From Andrena cerasifolii (Eukaryota > Arthropoda > Insecta > Hymenoptera > Andrenidae): 64,000 nt of DNA. Location of the stretch: contig NC_135122.1 of the NCBI RefSeq assembly GCF_050908995.1, positions 12,874,501-12,938,500 on the forward strand, written 5' to 3'. Of the stretch, positions 22,514 to 34,918 are shown piece by piece. Positions within the stretch are counted from its first letter, which is position 1. Each line of letters begins with the position of its first letter. The position numbers were made by a program, and so were the translations under genes. Below the pieces are notes generated by a model, which saw nothing but the letters and a program-made list of their open reading frames with translations, was not told where the DNA came from and searched no databases.

Positions 22514-25500
22514 TAAGTGTCATTCACATTCGATGCACATCAAGCTCGTTCATCCCTCATTGTTCCACGCACCAGGATACCCAGGCGCTTGATACTTCCA
22601 TTCGTGTAGTCTGGTCTGTCCTGGCCAATTCCCCTCGTGGATCGTTCGATCGTGAATATCGCGCTAGGGCAAGACTTTCGTTCTGGACAGGTCGAGGTGC
22701 GCGTCTTAATTCGGGCAGAAATACTCTTTGCAGCTGCGGACCACCTGGGACACCGGTCACGGAGCCTCCGTTCCTCTCCGGGCTCCTTTGGGACCACCTC
22801 TGTCTCTCTTCTTCCAGTTGCACTGGCGAAGATTTATAAAGACGGGAAGGGAGAGGCGGCGGCGTGCAATTTACGGCCGCCACTTACGTCGCCGCGGCGC
22901 GTTCTGCGCAATTAATATTTATGTAGGATAGATCGGTAATCCTATTATACACTCGGCACAATATCGGGGATAATAAGCATCGTGGACAGTGCGTGATTAT
23001 AGGGTGTGCGGCGTCCCCGAGGCGAGCGGTGTCCTTGGAGGGATAAAGATTGTCGGCTAAAAATTTCTCACGGTTGCTGCAGAATGAAAAATCCTCGCGA
23101 ACGCCGCGCCGGCTCGTACGGCTGTGCCCCGTTCCCTTATTTACTCGCGGCCGTAATCCGCCTTTAATTATTTCTCGAAGCGCGTCGAGGGAGGCTGGCT
23201 ACCTCTTCGTCGTTAGATCCGGAGATAATGACAAATGAATTACGCAGTCGGCCGTGGCTGCAGCGTCTCTCCTGGTTAAAAATCGTCGATGCCAGATGAG
23301 GAACACACTGCCCGGAGATAAGTCGGGCCTTAAATTCGTGCCAAACGCCCCTGCTCCGCGTTCACCGCGCCGTACGATGTTGCGAACGTCGCACCGATAA
23401 GGAACATAATTCCAGTGTCCGTCGACGTCGCTCTTGAGAAACGTTCTGCAGCTGAAAGCGGAGTTTGCGCTGGTTCACCGTTGTTCTCCAACGACCTGCC
23501 AAACAACCTCGTCCCTCTAAAATTTGTGGTACATCGGGAACACACGGTGGCCCTAATTTACTGCGCATTATCACCGACTTTCTCGCTTCTTCCTCCCCCA
23601 TCGGTGCTTTTCTTCTTCGTGGCTTTTCTTTCATTCATTTTCTGTCACTTCTTCCCGAGCTTGTTCTTTAGTTCTCCTCCCATTGCCCCTGTCTAGAGCC
23701 TGCTCTCACAGGGCAGCGATATTTTTCTACTCGAAGATACCTCACCATTGTCCCGTGGATCATGTTTTAACCACATAACAAAGCGGTTACAGATACCCCA
23801 CACCGACAACAGCGATCCTTGTTCAAAACCGTCACGACGTAACTAATCTAATTTCCAATCATGCACGAACGATTGCCGCGAGCCCAGTTCCCTAACCGTG
23901 CCTCTTCTTTCCTCCTCTGTCTGCGACGTGTTTTCGTCGAGTTCAATGAGTTCTGCGCGATTGGTTATTCAGCGATGACGACCTGTCCGAGGACCCGGTC
24001 GATACGAATTAACGTTCACATCAATGACGCGGCTGAAAGAAAGCTTTACACGTGTACTCCGGGCTAGTTAGTCAGATCGAATGAAGCGCAAAGTGAATCG
24101 AATTGATGTCTGTATTTGCATTGGTCCTCGCAACGTGTTGGCTCAATAAATTCTGTCCTGGCGAGTGTCAGACGCGAAGTTTCTCTAACCACGATAATCC
24201 GTGCTCCATATCCGTGGAAAACCATCTCCCGCCCTGCTGGAAAACGTTGGAACGAAATCTCGTGCCGAGCTACCCCGCTCTATCCTCCACGTTGCCCTCC
24301 TTCCACCGCTCCTTTTCGCCCCGGTTCGCGTGGAACTTCGTTTCCTTGCTGCTCGCGTTTTCCAATTCGCGTCGAATGGATCGGTCGCGCGGAAAATAAG
24401 AGATTGCGGCGATCTCCGGCGCGTCCCGTGGTTGCACAGCCTCTCTCGGTCGTGGGTCGTAAGGCGAGCGAGAGCTGCTGTCAGGGGAAGGAAGGAATCG
24501 CTAGGGTGGCCACGAGAAGAAGCGAGTCTTTCAGCTGGAATTCCACGCCGCGGCTCTATAGAGAAGAAGAGAACTTTTAATTCTCGTGACGTTTACTTCC
24601 GGCGTACGTGACCCAGTTCCTCTCCCAGAGCTGCTTAAAGATTGGCTCGAACCTTGGCCGCGCCCTATTTCACCCTGTTTTCTATTCGCGCGGGATCACC
24701 CACGGTTTTCGACCGTAATTGAAAATCTTCCCTTCCCCGTGTTCTCGTCCTCGTCTTTCTTCCTTCCTGATCGCTCCGGCGCAGGCATTTGCATAGAGCA
24801 GTCGTTGAGCTCGACGGTGGATTATCGTTTCCTTTTTATCGGGGTCGTGGCATAGTTCGCGCCGCGTTAGACCAGTTCAGTTAGATAGTTCTCTGGCAGT
24901 GCGTTTGAAGCACCGACTCGCCGCGTCGGTACGTACGGGACGTCGGCGAATCTGTATGAAGGCACTCGAGCGTGTCAAGTGGGTCATTTCTCGTTTCTGA
25001 ATTCGATGCAGCGAGTGAAGTAGATAGATTATACGCGTTATCTTCGTCCCCTTCCTTTTGGCGAAGTTTCGCTCTTGGAGAAATTGTTTCGCAGTGTTTC
25101 TCCCCCCTTTTAATTTTATGGAATTCACGGAGTGCTTGTCGACGATCCGGTGACTCCGCGCGCGGACAGAAGATCGATCTTGCCGCTTCGCGAAAGCGGA
25201 GCTACTACACAGTGTCTTTGGAGCGGAGCAGCCATCAGTTTCTCTCCTTACGACGGCCCCATCCCGGATTCCCCGACGTAATCGATTTCCGATTTCTTAG
25301 TGGTGGCAATTTTTCAACGCTCCGTGAAAAATAACTCCGGAATAAGCCGTGCTTTCCACCGCCGCGAGACACCCCCCATTCTCCGTTTCATCCCTCGATG
25401 CCCCGTTGGTCGTCGGTCGTTGTTCGGTCTTATGAAAAGCTACCAGCCGCAGCTTTCGCTTCCGTCTTCCGCGATCCTCTTTCGGTGGCTCGTCGTTTAA

Positions 25501-28021
25501 CCTAACCACCGCCACCTCCCCGGCTGCATCCCGCTTCGCTGCAGCAGCCGGCGAATAGCGACGGAGAGAACGAGACCCAGGGATAAGAAGGGTTGGCGTT
25601 ATCTATTTAATAGATTACGTTCGGCTTTACTTTTCGGCCCGTGTTAACTGCTTCCGACGGCGAGTCGACGGGGCCACGATAAAAAGAGGATAATAGGCGG
25701 CTTACGGGGCGGGAGGGGGTAGGAGAAACGGCACCGCGGAGGGAGGTACCCAAGCTGCTTTTCAGCAAAAAGCCGTGGCTAAAGAGGAGAAGACGGAGTG
25801 AGCAGGGGAGGATGGAAGAAACGGAGCTTTATTAAGACGCACGAAATGCGGGGGTGGAGCCGTTCACGATAATAAAACGATCTCTCTCATGGAACTCGCG
25901 CGATCGCTCCATTGTTCCTTGCTAATGCACACTCGTCCCCTCCGTGCGTTCGATTCCCTCCTCCTCCCTTTATCTTCCTGTTTCCTCCTCCTCTTTTCCT
26001 TCTTCTTCTTCTCTTTCTCCTTCTTCTTCTTCTTCTTCTCTTTCCCCTTCTTCTTCTTCGGCAGCTCTCCCCCGGTCCACCCGCACTTGACCCGTTTCCC
26101 GGCTCTCCTAGCCGGAAAACAGTCGACACACTCGAAATCGTTTCCCATTTCGTTCCGCCCGAGGCACGGCTCGCAACCCCCCTCGAGTTCAACCCCCGTT
26201 TCGCCTTCCGCAGCTTCTTCCTCCTTTTTTCCCGATCACGCTCTCGTTAACATTCATACGAGCGAGCCCGGGACCTTTTTGCTAAGTCGACTCGCCCCCT
26301 CAAAGAGAGAAAAGAGGCTCTTCGGTCTCTGGGGTAACCGCCACCCCCTTCTGGCCTTTTCCCTACAGTTTCGCCCGCGTACGCGCACAATCGCGCCTTC
26401 GTACACTGGCGGTTTTTTTTCGGGGGTTAAATTCGCGTGAAAGCCGCTCGAGGGTTCAGATTCCCTTTGAACGCGGGGGGGTTGCTAATAATCGTACGTG
26501 TGTCTCGGCCATCGCGTTGGTAGGGAAATTCCAGCGACGGAACACTTGCCTCTATCGTGTCGATCGACGCGTATTGATGGTCTCCCCGTTGAGCAATGAA
26601 GTGGCGGCTTAAAGTCTGCCGCAGCTTGCGCGAAAGTAGTCGAGTAACGCGACAGCTATTGCGATCCTGAGGCCGCCAGTGCCTCGGTTAACTTAACGAC
26701 TAGAATTTGGCCCAGATGCGCTCCATTCCCAAGAGAGAAGTACAACAGTTGATTAACGAGACAGTTTTCAAAGCTACTGTCCCGAGTCGTGGGCTTCGAA
26801 AGGAAATTCGAATTTGTCTGGCAAGAATATCGATATCAGCTCCCGCGAAATTCCAGCGAGTATCACCGCCATTTGAGGAAGATTGCCAGCGCTCTGCGCG
26901 TCTATTGATTTTTTAATAAGCGCGCCCTTTTTCCTGGTTGATCGGCCAGCCGAAGGGAAAAAAGGAGAACGAGAGCGGAGAGAGTGGTTAGGTAACAGCA
27001 ACGAACTTTCTGCCCAAGTTTCCCAGGCGCATTAATGCGCGCCAAATTAAACCGAAGTTTCTTCTTCGACTGGAACTTGGTTAAACCACTTTGTAAATTC
27101 CTTTCTGACCCGCTGCACGCCCGCGGAAGTGTAAAATGACTCGAGAAAGTATTGCCCGGCCACCGTGTCGATGCATCGGAGCCAACCTGATACCGATACC
27201 GCGGAACTTACGTAAAGTGCAGAAGGAAGACGCGCCCGTTGCTCACCGCGGTAGAAGGGAAGCGTTTCAAAACTGGCGTAGCTTTAAAAGGCTCTTGCTT
27301 ATCCTGCGCCGGTTAAGCGTGGCTTCTTTGTTCGCGCGAAATTAACGTCGGCCCCGGTAGCGCTTTGTTCAATTTCATGGAAAACAAACAGCGACATAGC
27401 GACATTATTGCCGCGTTTCCTACTTGAAACTTCGTTTCATTATCTACCCGCGTACTGCTCTTAATAACGCCCACGGCCCTTTCTTTCATCGGCGTTTCCT
27501 CTTGCCTCGCGTCGTGCGCTAGTTACTTCGACGAGTTCTTCCTCGTCCGTCGCAGACGAGACGAGCAACGTGCACTCTTCTTGCGAATCCACGCAAGCCA
27601 TGCACTCGCGTCGAAGGAAGGCATCCTCCGAGGACTAGACACATCCTGGTTCAGGGAGCGGTAATTAAGCGGGAGCAGCGCGGCATCTTCCGCGGAAAAT
27701 ACGAGCCAGTGTACGTGCCGCGCGACCCTGTACACCGCGGGGCGATTCAACAAATAATCCTTATCAGTCGTGGTTCGGAAGACGGGTAAAAAAGATCCGC
27801 GGCGCGGCTACTGGCACAGCCGGGGATCAGATTATGAGCCCGTCGCGCGTTGCATTAATTTAGCGCAACCAGCTACGAGCCTCGCATGGCAGCCCGTTTC
27901 TGCATTCATACTCGCGAACCTGCTGGTGTACGTGGATTACGGGAAGCTCGTTTACGCTACCTGCCTGCACGCGCCTGTCTTTATTAACGAACGCCGCTTT
28001 TCCGCTTTCTGAAAGCGTTTA
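22514..28021. other. Long GC-rich non-coding stretch
   Basis: No exon, RNA gene or mobile element is supported. A TTC-rich pyrimidine tract near 26.0 kb is annotated separately. A hydrophobic open frame at 24,103-24,399 looks superficially like a signal peptide but has no splice context. Confidence 0.5.
25965..26060 (+). repeat. TTC-rich polypyrimidine tract
   Basis: About 95 bp almost free of purines on this strand, with runs of TTC units (for example CTTCTTCTTCTTCTTC at about 26,023-26,038) broken by CCC and TTT. Long homopyrimidine tracts of this kind can form triplex DNA; that is general knowledge, not shown here. Confidence 0.85.
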
Positions 28022-28568
28022 GGGTAATTGTGGGACAGTTGCCGCACCTTACGCAAAATTGTCACCGTGTCTAAATTTTGCAATGAAAATTTATTCCAAG
28101 GATACATATTACTACTTACAAGGTAACATCCCGAACCCGGTAATTCAAAAAATTCTGAAACTTTGTGAATATATAGGGAATTTCCTCCTGATTACAACGG
28201 AATTTTTGTTTGCTGCCCAAATTCATTCTCAGGGGGTGTAATTGACAATCCGGCTATTCTCCGATTTTGTGTTATAACTCGTGAATTGTAAAATATATTT
28301 TTTACCAAATGATAGATCTAATCAAAAGAAGTAACTTTTGTCTTGAAACTTTTTTTCTATCACTTACAGGCAAAGTGCGGTAAGCTTACGTCGAAAAAAA
28401 GCAAAATCTTTCAAAGTAATAATGGAAACACGTTCTCGCTTATTAATCTAACCTAAACTAACAGACTAAAGCAAATAAAATCTACTGTGTTGTATTTTAT
28501 TACCGATAACCCTGAAATACCGAAGGTGCGGCGCCTCTCCCAGTGCGGCATCTCTCCCTCAATTACCC
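28022..28568. mobile_element. GGGTA-type non-autonomous DNA element (D)
   Basis: TA flanks both ends. The ends begin GGGTAATTGTGGGACAGTTG (left) and GGGTAATTGAGGGAGAGATG (right, read inward), both continuing CCGCAC. The box GTGCGGC, single at the left as its complement, is doubled at the right at 28,526 and 28,543, exactly 17 bp apart. A further GTGCGG lies inside at 28,375. The interior is AT-rich and non-coding. Confidence 0.85.
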
Positions 28569-29654
28569 TACCAGAACGGAACAAAGCTGTATAGTGGAGA
28601 TGCCATTCAGAAACCATCCTAACGATCACGGTTTTATTGTGTCTATGGCGTGTGCTGTGGTGTCTCCAATCACCCAGTCATGTTCGCGCTGACAAAATTG
28701 ATTCTCGAACGTGAGGTGCACTCGATCGATAATAGTGTTTCCACGGGACGAAGACATGTAGAGCGACACGCACTTCGTATTGTAAAACACTTGGGGCTAA
28801 TGCATCCTCGGCACCTTTCTCAGAACCGCGAAGATCGAGGAGGATCGTTATCGAACGTAACAAATTGCTCCTTATTTTCGAGAGGAAGCATGAAATCATT
28901 CTTGAAAAACCGATTTCTCATACTTTTGGTCTCGCTTCTCTTTTCCCCTACATGATTCACAAAATCTTTTGGTCGGAAAAAGATTGACCGTCTCCTATTT
29001 CGTTGGAAATCACAGGGTGGTAGCGAGGAAATTGTCTCGCGGGAGAAAGTGTCTACGAGGTAAAACTGTCGCGAAGGGCCCCGAGAATCGTTTCCTTTAG
29101 CGCAGGAAAGTCCTCCTAAAAATGTAATGGCACGCGTTCCCGTGGAAACGACTCGATAAAATCGAAATCGTAAAACTGCGAAACTTCTTCTTCTGGCGAA
29201 ATGAACGTTCGCAGCGCGACACGCCGCTGGGCCGAAATTATCTTTTAAACTGTGCCCCGCGCGGAACTCCACTTTGGCCGCGCGCGCCGGCCGTAACTCT
29301 CGTTTAAATCGCTTCGATTGCGCTCGCAGCGGCTGCCTTCTCGCGATCGCGGCGCGTCGTTACCTGGCCGCCCCTTCTCCGTAGCCAGAGTAATTTTTAT
29401 TCGGCCGGGCGAGCCGGTTATCGGGACCGTTATCGAAACGCGTTAAAAAGTTTGCTGTCGCTGGTATTGCTAATAAAACGCGAGCGGAGTATGAGATTGA
29501 ACGGTCGCGAAGGAAAAGAACGCGGCACAATGAAGTCTAAGCCAGCGACTCTATGGCCACGGACATCGTAACATCAAGATCGCACGTGAGTCCCCCGTGG
29601 GAACCCAACTGCTAAGGTAACCTTAAACGAGAATGACCGCGAGGGATGCGGAAT
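28569..29654. other. Non-coding stretch
   Basis: Mixed-composition sequence becoming GC-rich after 29,200. I see no exon or repeat that can be supported. Confidence 0.5.
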
Positions 29655-30375
29655 CACTGCCGGTCTAGAGCCTAAAAAAATAGGTGATCTTTAGGAATTA
29701 ATTAAAGGAAATCTACTGTATATAATTTAATGGGATTTTTGGATTGTATTAAGGATGTCTTAAATTATAGAACTATATTTTTTGTTTTATAATTAATCAC
29801 TGTAGACGGCACGGGGGAGTCGTTAAAGTCAAGACGTCAAAAAAATTGATCCAAATCGGTGGGACCTGTATCTCCAAAAGTTATTATCCGATTCGACTGA
29901 AACTTTTCTTATTTTGAAGAATATAATTCTGGCTAGGGGGGAAACCAGAAAAATTTACAAAAATGACATTTTTTTAGAAAACAACAATACTTGAAGTTTG
30001 AAATCACTTTCTCCTTATAGTTTTCATCGTTTTAACGCCTTAGAAAATTATAAATGTTCAATTTTTTGTATTTTTTTCTGGTATCCCCCTAGCCAGAAGT
30101 ATATTCATTAAAATAAAAAAAGTTTCAGAAGAATCGGATAATAACTTTTGGAGATACAGGTCCCACCGTTTTGAGAACTCTGTTTCGAGAAAAACGCGTT
30201 TAAAGTTTTACGTGGGCGCCGAGTGGCCGGTTGTTGCCTATGCATTTGCCGCTACTCAAATGCCTATAACTTGGTGAATGTTACGAAGTTCAACAAATCC
30301 TTTTAAACACGTATTCCTAAAAAGTTGATCATTCGAAAAATGAAATAAAAAAAAATCGACTTTTAGACCGGAAGG
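29655..30375. mobile_element. AT-rich foldback element
   Basis: The core is a strong inverted repeat: 29,853-29,953 pairs with 30,070-30,170. GGTGGGACCTGTATCTCCAA on the left arm matches its complement on the right, and GGCTAGGGGGGA pairs with TCCCCCTAGCC. Farther out, CCGGTCTAGA near 29,660 and TTTTAGACCGG near 30,360 are inverted, so the full element may span most of the island. The right edge ends AGGTCCCCTTGA, which resembles a decayed CCCCTTAA end. Outer boundaries and superfamily are uncertain. Confidence 0.6.
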
Positions 30376-33300
30376 TCCCCTTGAAACATTCCTACGTTCC
30401 ACGAAAGCGGAGTCTATCACAAACCTTCGCAGCGCTAAATTAAATTCAATCAAGTCGCAGCGACCTACGAATGCAGCTCGCAGATACCGGCAGTCTAGCT
30501 CGTTATCTCGGCCGATTGGGGTTGGCGAAAAAAAAAGTGGAAACGCTCGGATGCAACCAATAACCACGATCCCCGGTATCGATAGCTTCGGATCAACAAT
30601 TAACGCGATAATTGAATTACAGTTAGGCAGTTATCGTTCCCGAGTAATTCCATCGTGAGATAGGAGCGCGCGATGCAAGCGGATGTTGGTTGAGCGCGAG
30701 TTCACGGCTCGCCCCGTGATCGAGGAGCCGCGAGGAAGAGGATCCCGCGCGGATTCCTGGGAGTCGGGATCGGTCGAAAGCCGGGCGCAATTAAAGCCCG
30801 CTACATTGTTCCTGGGAGAAGAGGAATAAGCCGCGTGGCGAACACGGCGAGGTATCGCGCGTCCTCGCTGCGGCACGGCGTTTCTTCTCGTGGTGGAGGA
30901 AGATGGCGGAGGAGTAGGGTAGCCGCGTCCGATCCGCCTCTCTTTCTCCGGTCGTCGTAATAAATTGCAATTAAACGTTGCCGGTTTAGCTTTGGAGGAT
31001 TTCGCGGACACGCGTCTCGGCCGCCCTCCCCCTGGCCGAGGACCACACAACGTGTCCGATTAAATTGCGCGGCTGGTCGCACGACCGATCGCGAGAGACC
31101 TCTTCATTAGAACCATTCAAATTAGCTACATCGGCTGGCGAAAGCAATAACGGCGCGCGACCGTTGGCGATTTTAATTGGTCGGGATTTTTCGGAGCGAC
31201 GGGGCTCGATGACTCTCGTCTCCCCGATCCTTGTCCCGCGATGTCTGTTATGTTAATTAAAACCGGTTGCGAGGTCTTTGAGGCGAACGACACGCAACAA
31301 TGCTCGCTTAAAAGCGAACAAATTTAATGGTCCGCGGTGCTCGTGCGTCGCCTGCGTCCCCTCGGGGGTAGCAGAGTCGCCAGCAGCCTCCCTGCGGCTA
31401 CCTGGTAACCGTCGACATTGTCCGCACCGATGCCTAGCAGCCTGCAACTTAGTCGCAGGCAGGCGAACGTGGCGGAAATATATCGGGCAGGCATTCCATT
31501 CGGAGGTAAGATGGAATACTGGTAGCTGGTGCGCGGAATAGTCCTTTAAAGAGCCATAAAAGTTGTACGCGAGGATTTATAACTGGTCCATCGATCAGCG
31601 TCGGTAGCCCCGGGGGTTAAGACAATTTCCTCGGGCCAGATGTCTCTGTACCCTCCGCGGACCGTGCCCGCAAAATCGAGCAACACAGGGGGGCACCGAG
31701 CAGCGGAAAAGTTTCGACGCTTTAATCTCGGCTGGTCGCGACGCTCGGGCGTAAAACGAAATCGCACGCGCACCTTCGATACCTTTTCGGGAGACCTCTT
31801 CATTATGCGATCCCGATGTTTCCGTGCAATTAAGTCGGCGCGCTGGCTGGTAGGCCCGTTAGTCGGCGCATGTTACGACCGCGTAATAAACGTCCCGCGG
31901 AAAAGTTATCGCGTCGCTTCGTTTGAATTTGTGATCTTTTGCGGGACGGACCCCCACACGCTGCCTCCCCCTGGCTCCTCGGCTGCTCCCTGTCCACGGT
32001 GATGTCAGATAATAAAAAAGCGGCCGAAATCGCGCGTCGGTTAACGACTCGGACCCGCAAGAAGCTCTCGCCGTAACAGCCACTAAAATCCCGGCCCGTC
32101 CCGTCCCGTGTAAAGAGCCTACAAGCGCGGCCCGAATGTAACGAAGGGGATGTACGTACGCTGTGTCCCCTGAATTTTACTAGCTGTCCTCGTACCGGCG
32201 CCCAAAGTGTTCCGATAACGCGAATGGAATTATAACGTCACGAGAGGGAATATTCTAAAGTGGCCGGGACGTTTCAGCTGACTGCGATGCTCTCTCGCGT
32301 TCTACGCCGTATTCTTTTTACATCCTCCGACTCGCGCGGGGGTTAATGGATCTGTACACACGAGACGAGGCGTGGATGTTCCTTTGAACACGAGAAACTG
32401 AGACAGCAAAATGCCTTGTGCAGATGGTAGCTATTTGGGGCAGCGAGCTTGGGAAGTGGGCAACCGTTGACGGGGCTGGATCTCTTTCTTTGTATGTTTG
32501 CTCGTAGTTCTCGTGTCGTTTCGAAGTTTCAAGTATACGCGCGGTGGCTATTCAAAGTGTCGGGTCTAGGGAGGAGTCCGCTTGGAAAAGCGGGATATCC
32601 GATGCGTAGCTCTTGCTCAGGTCCAAGCGGTTGCGCTTCCACGATCCCGTTGACAAGCCGAGCCGCAGGGTATCTAAATCCATTTGCCTCGTACCGAATA
32701 ATACCATCATCCAGTGACTTGCCATGGTACGTGGAAATATTTCTTCCCATCGTGGGCTCCGTTGAAAGCGGCGTGAACGTGGACGCGGTCGGGGGGCCCC
32801 TGTGTGCGTGGCCACGGAACCGAGCAATCGCTGGAATGAGGGGAAGAGAAAAGACGAGCGACGAGTGCATTCCGAGACCCGCGAGAATGAGGCGCGAGCA
32901 TCGAGCAGGTGGTAAAGGGGAGGCAAAGGACGAGCGTAAGACGGTGGACAGAAGCCTGGTTGAGGAGGGAAGGTCGGCAACCCGGCGTTACCGCTTCACA
33001 AAGACAACCGGGCCGAAGGAAGACGGATAAAAGAGGGAGGCAGAAGACTATGGTGGAGGAATGCACGGCGGAGGCAGGCGTACGCTCGAGCTCGCCGCGC
33101 GCAACGTCCGACGCCGACGCGGCGCGGCGTCGCGTGTGTAGTGTTTTGCGCTTTTGAAGCTGGGGCTCGCGTCAACCTGTTTCTCGTCCACTCGTCCGCC
33201 CTCTTCGCTTCTTCCCGTCACGATTCTTTCCTCGGTTATCCGACCTGCCGGGCTTGAAAAAACATTATTTCGACGGGAAGCAGAGAGAAGGGCCCCGGAG

Positions 33301-34312
33301 TTGGCGCGCGAGAACCCCGTCCAGAGGAGGATAAAAGGGAGACTTGTTTTTTAACGTTTCACGCGGGATTTAAAAGGGCGCGTTTCGTTCTTTGAGAGCG
33401 CGACGCGAGGACGCCACCTCCTCTATTTCGGTGGACTGGAAGGAAAGGGGATCGGGAGGCAATTCGTTCCCGTTGCAGAATCGGGAATCAGTGGATCGAA
33501 AAAATGTTTGCTCTTCTTCTGTGGCCGGGGTCCCGCGAGAAAAAGGTAAAAGAAGCCCGTTCGGGATATTTTCGGTCGGCGGTGTAGAACAGGAAGTTCC
33601 GATTGGGCGCTCCTGTTTTTCTTTTGCTGTCGGCCCCCGCGTTGTTCGTTTTATCGTCCGTTCGACGGAACACGCGAAATCTCGTTTTAATCGAGTTCAA
33701 ACAGCCTGGCCGCGGAGGAATCTCTCCCCGTCGGTGCAACAGAATTTTAACGAGCGGACGCTTCCGATAGGCTCTCGCTGGTAATTTGAAAGCGTCGGAA
33801 GGAAGGCACGAACCTCGATCGATTGTCGCGGGTGGGGGAAAACTGTGTCAGTTCGGGGGCTCGTGTTCCACGGTGCCGAGCGGAAAATCCTAGCCGAGAG
33901 GAGCTTCCTGTACTACGCTGCTCCTCGTACGTAGACGTCCGAAACGGACAATTAATTAGCAACCGGAGTTCGCGCGAACTTAGGGCCACGAAATTATTAA
34001 CCCGCCTATTATGTCCGGGTCGTGTACCAGCAAACGTTCCTGTATTATACGGCACGATTTATATTATCAGCGGTGGGGTATAATTCAACCGAAACAGAAA
34101 TATTTAATCTCTCAATAAATTCTTATAATCTGTTCCGTTCCGATTGTCGGAATCCTACTTCAACACAGTCGTAAATTCCGTCTCGCTACAATCAGCAACA
34201 ACTCACAGAACGGATGATTCCCTTTAAAATTAATAGAGGGATCTGGTTCAATGAAGTACTCAATATTCAATATTAATCACACCTTAACATTTAATATTAT
34301 CAAACTATGGTA
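30376..34312. other. GC-rich non-coding stretch grading into an AT-rich island
   Basis: No supportable exon. Composition changes abruptly near 34,080, where AT-rich sequence containing the next two mobile elements begins. Overlapping open frames at 32.4-33.1 kb are low-complexity. Confidence 0.5.
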
Positions 34313-34579
34313 AGACGCACTTTTCAGCCAAATCCGAGAAAATTGACTTTGAAGAATTCAATAAAAAGTGCGATTTTTCAAGCTAGAGATAATTTAAAAT
34401 AAAATGTGAGTTTTTAATTGAAAATCATATTTAAATATCTGTTAATTCGTACGAATTTGGCAGGTCTTCAAATGAATAAAAAAATTATCAATATTAAGAC
34501 TGTTTAGTCGTGAGTGCTATGCACTGAATTCAGAATTTTTCACAGTCGATTTTCTCGAATTTTGCTGAAAAGCGCGCCT
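34313..34579. mobile_element. Short TA-flanked inverted-repeat element
   Basis: TA flanks both ends. The left end AGACGCACTTTTCAGCCAAA and the inward-read right end AGGCGCGCTTTTCAGCAAAA continue as CCGAGAAAATTGACT and TTCGAGAAAATCGACT. The 267-bp element is non-coding. The TA target suggests a Tc1/mariner-type mobiliser, but this is inference. Confidence 0.7.
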
Positions 34580-34872
34580 TATTGTTTTAGGAAATTAATG
34601 CCTGAGTGAAGACCTTCACGTACACTAAGTATCAATATTTTCTGAATTTGCCAAACCTGAGGGTCCCCTTGTTAGCCATTTTGATAATGAAAATGGTCAA
34701 ATGTCGACAATTGCAAGAATGAGAAATTCTATACATTTTTTACATGTTTAACCTACATTAATTATAAAAACCTTAATTTATTTAGAAAACTATAATTTCA
34801 AACGTTATTATAAGAATATTATATTTTAATTTATACAGCCTGGATTTTATAAATCATGAAAATGAATATTGT

Positions 34873-34918
34873 GTCCGGTATCAGGGGGCCGTCCGGTGTA
34901 TGGGTCCTTTACCCTATA
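34873..34918 (-). mobile_element. Solo doubled end of a GGGTA-type element (K)
   Basis: Read from TA at 34,917-34,918 inward on the minus strand the end is GGGTAAAGGACCCATACACC followed by GGAC. The plus-strand box GTCCGGT occurs at 34,873 and 34,891, 18 bp apart, as at the doubled ends of the complete elements. I find no matching left end in the AT-rich island, so the element is truncated or its left end has decayed. Confidence 0.6.

Noticed and set aside
24103..24399. Open frame with a hydrophobic, signal-like N-terminus
   Set aside because: It contains no donor at a sensible position and the downstream translation is unstructured; hydrophobicity alone is weak evidence.
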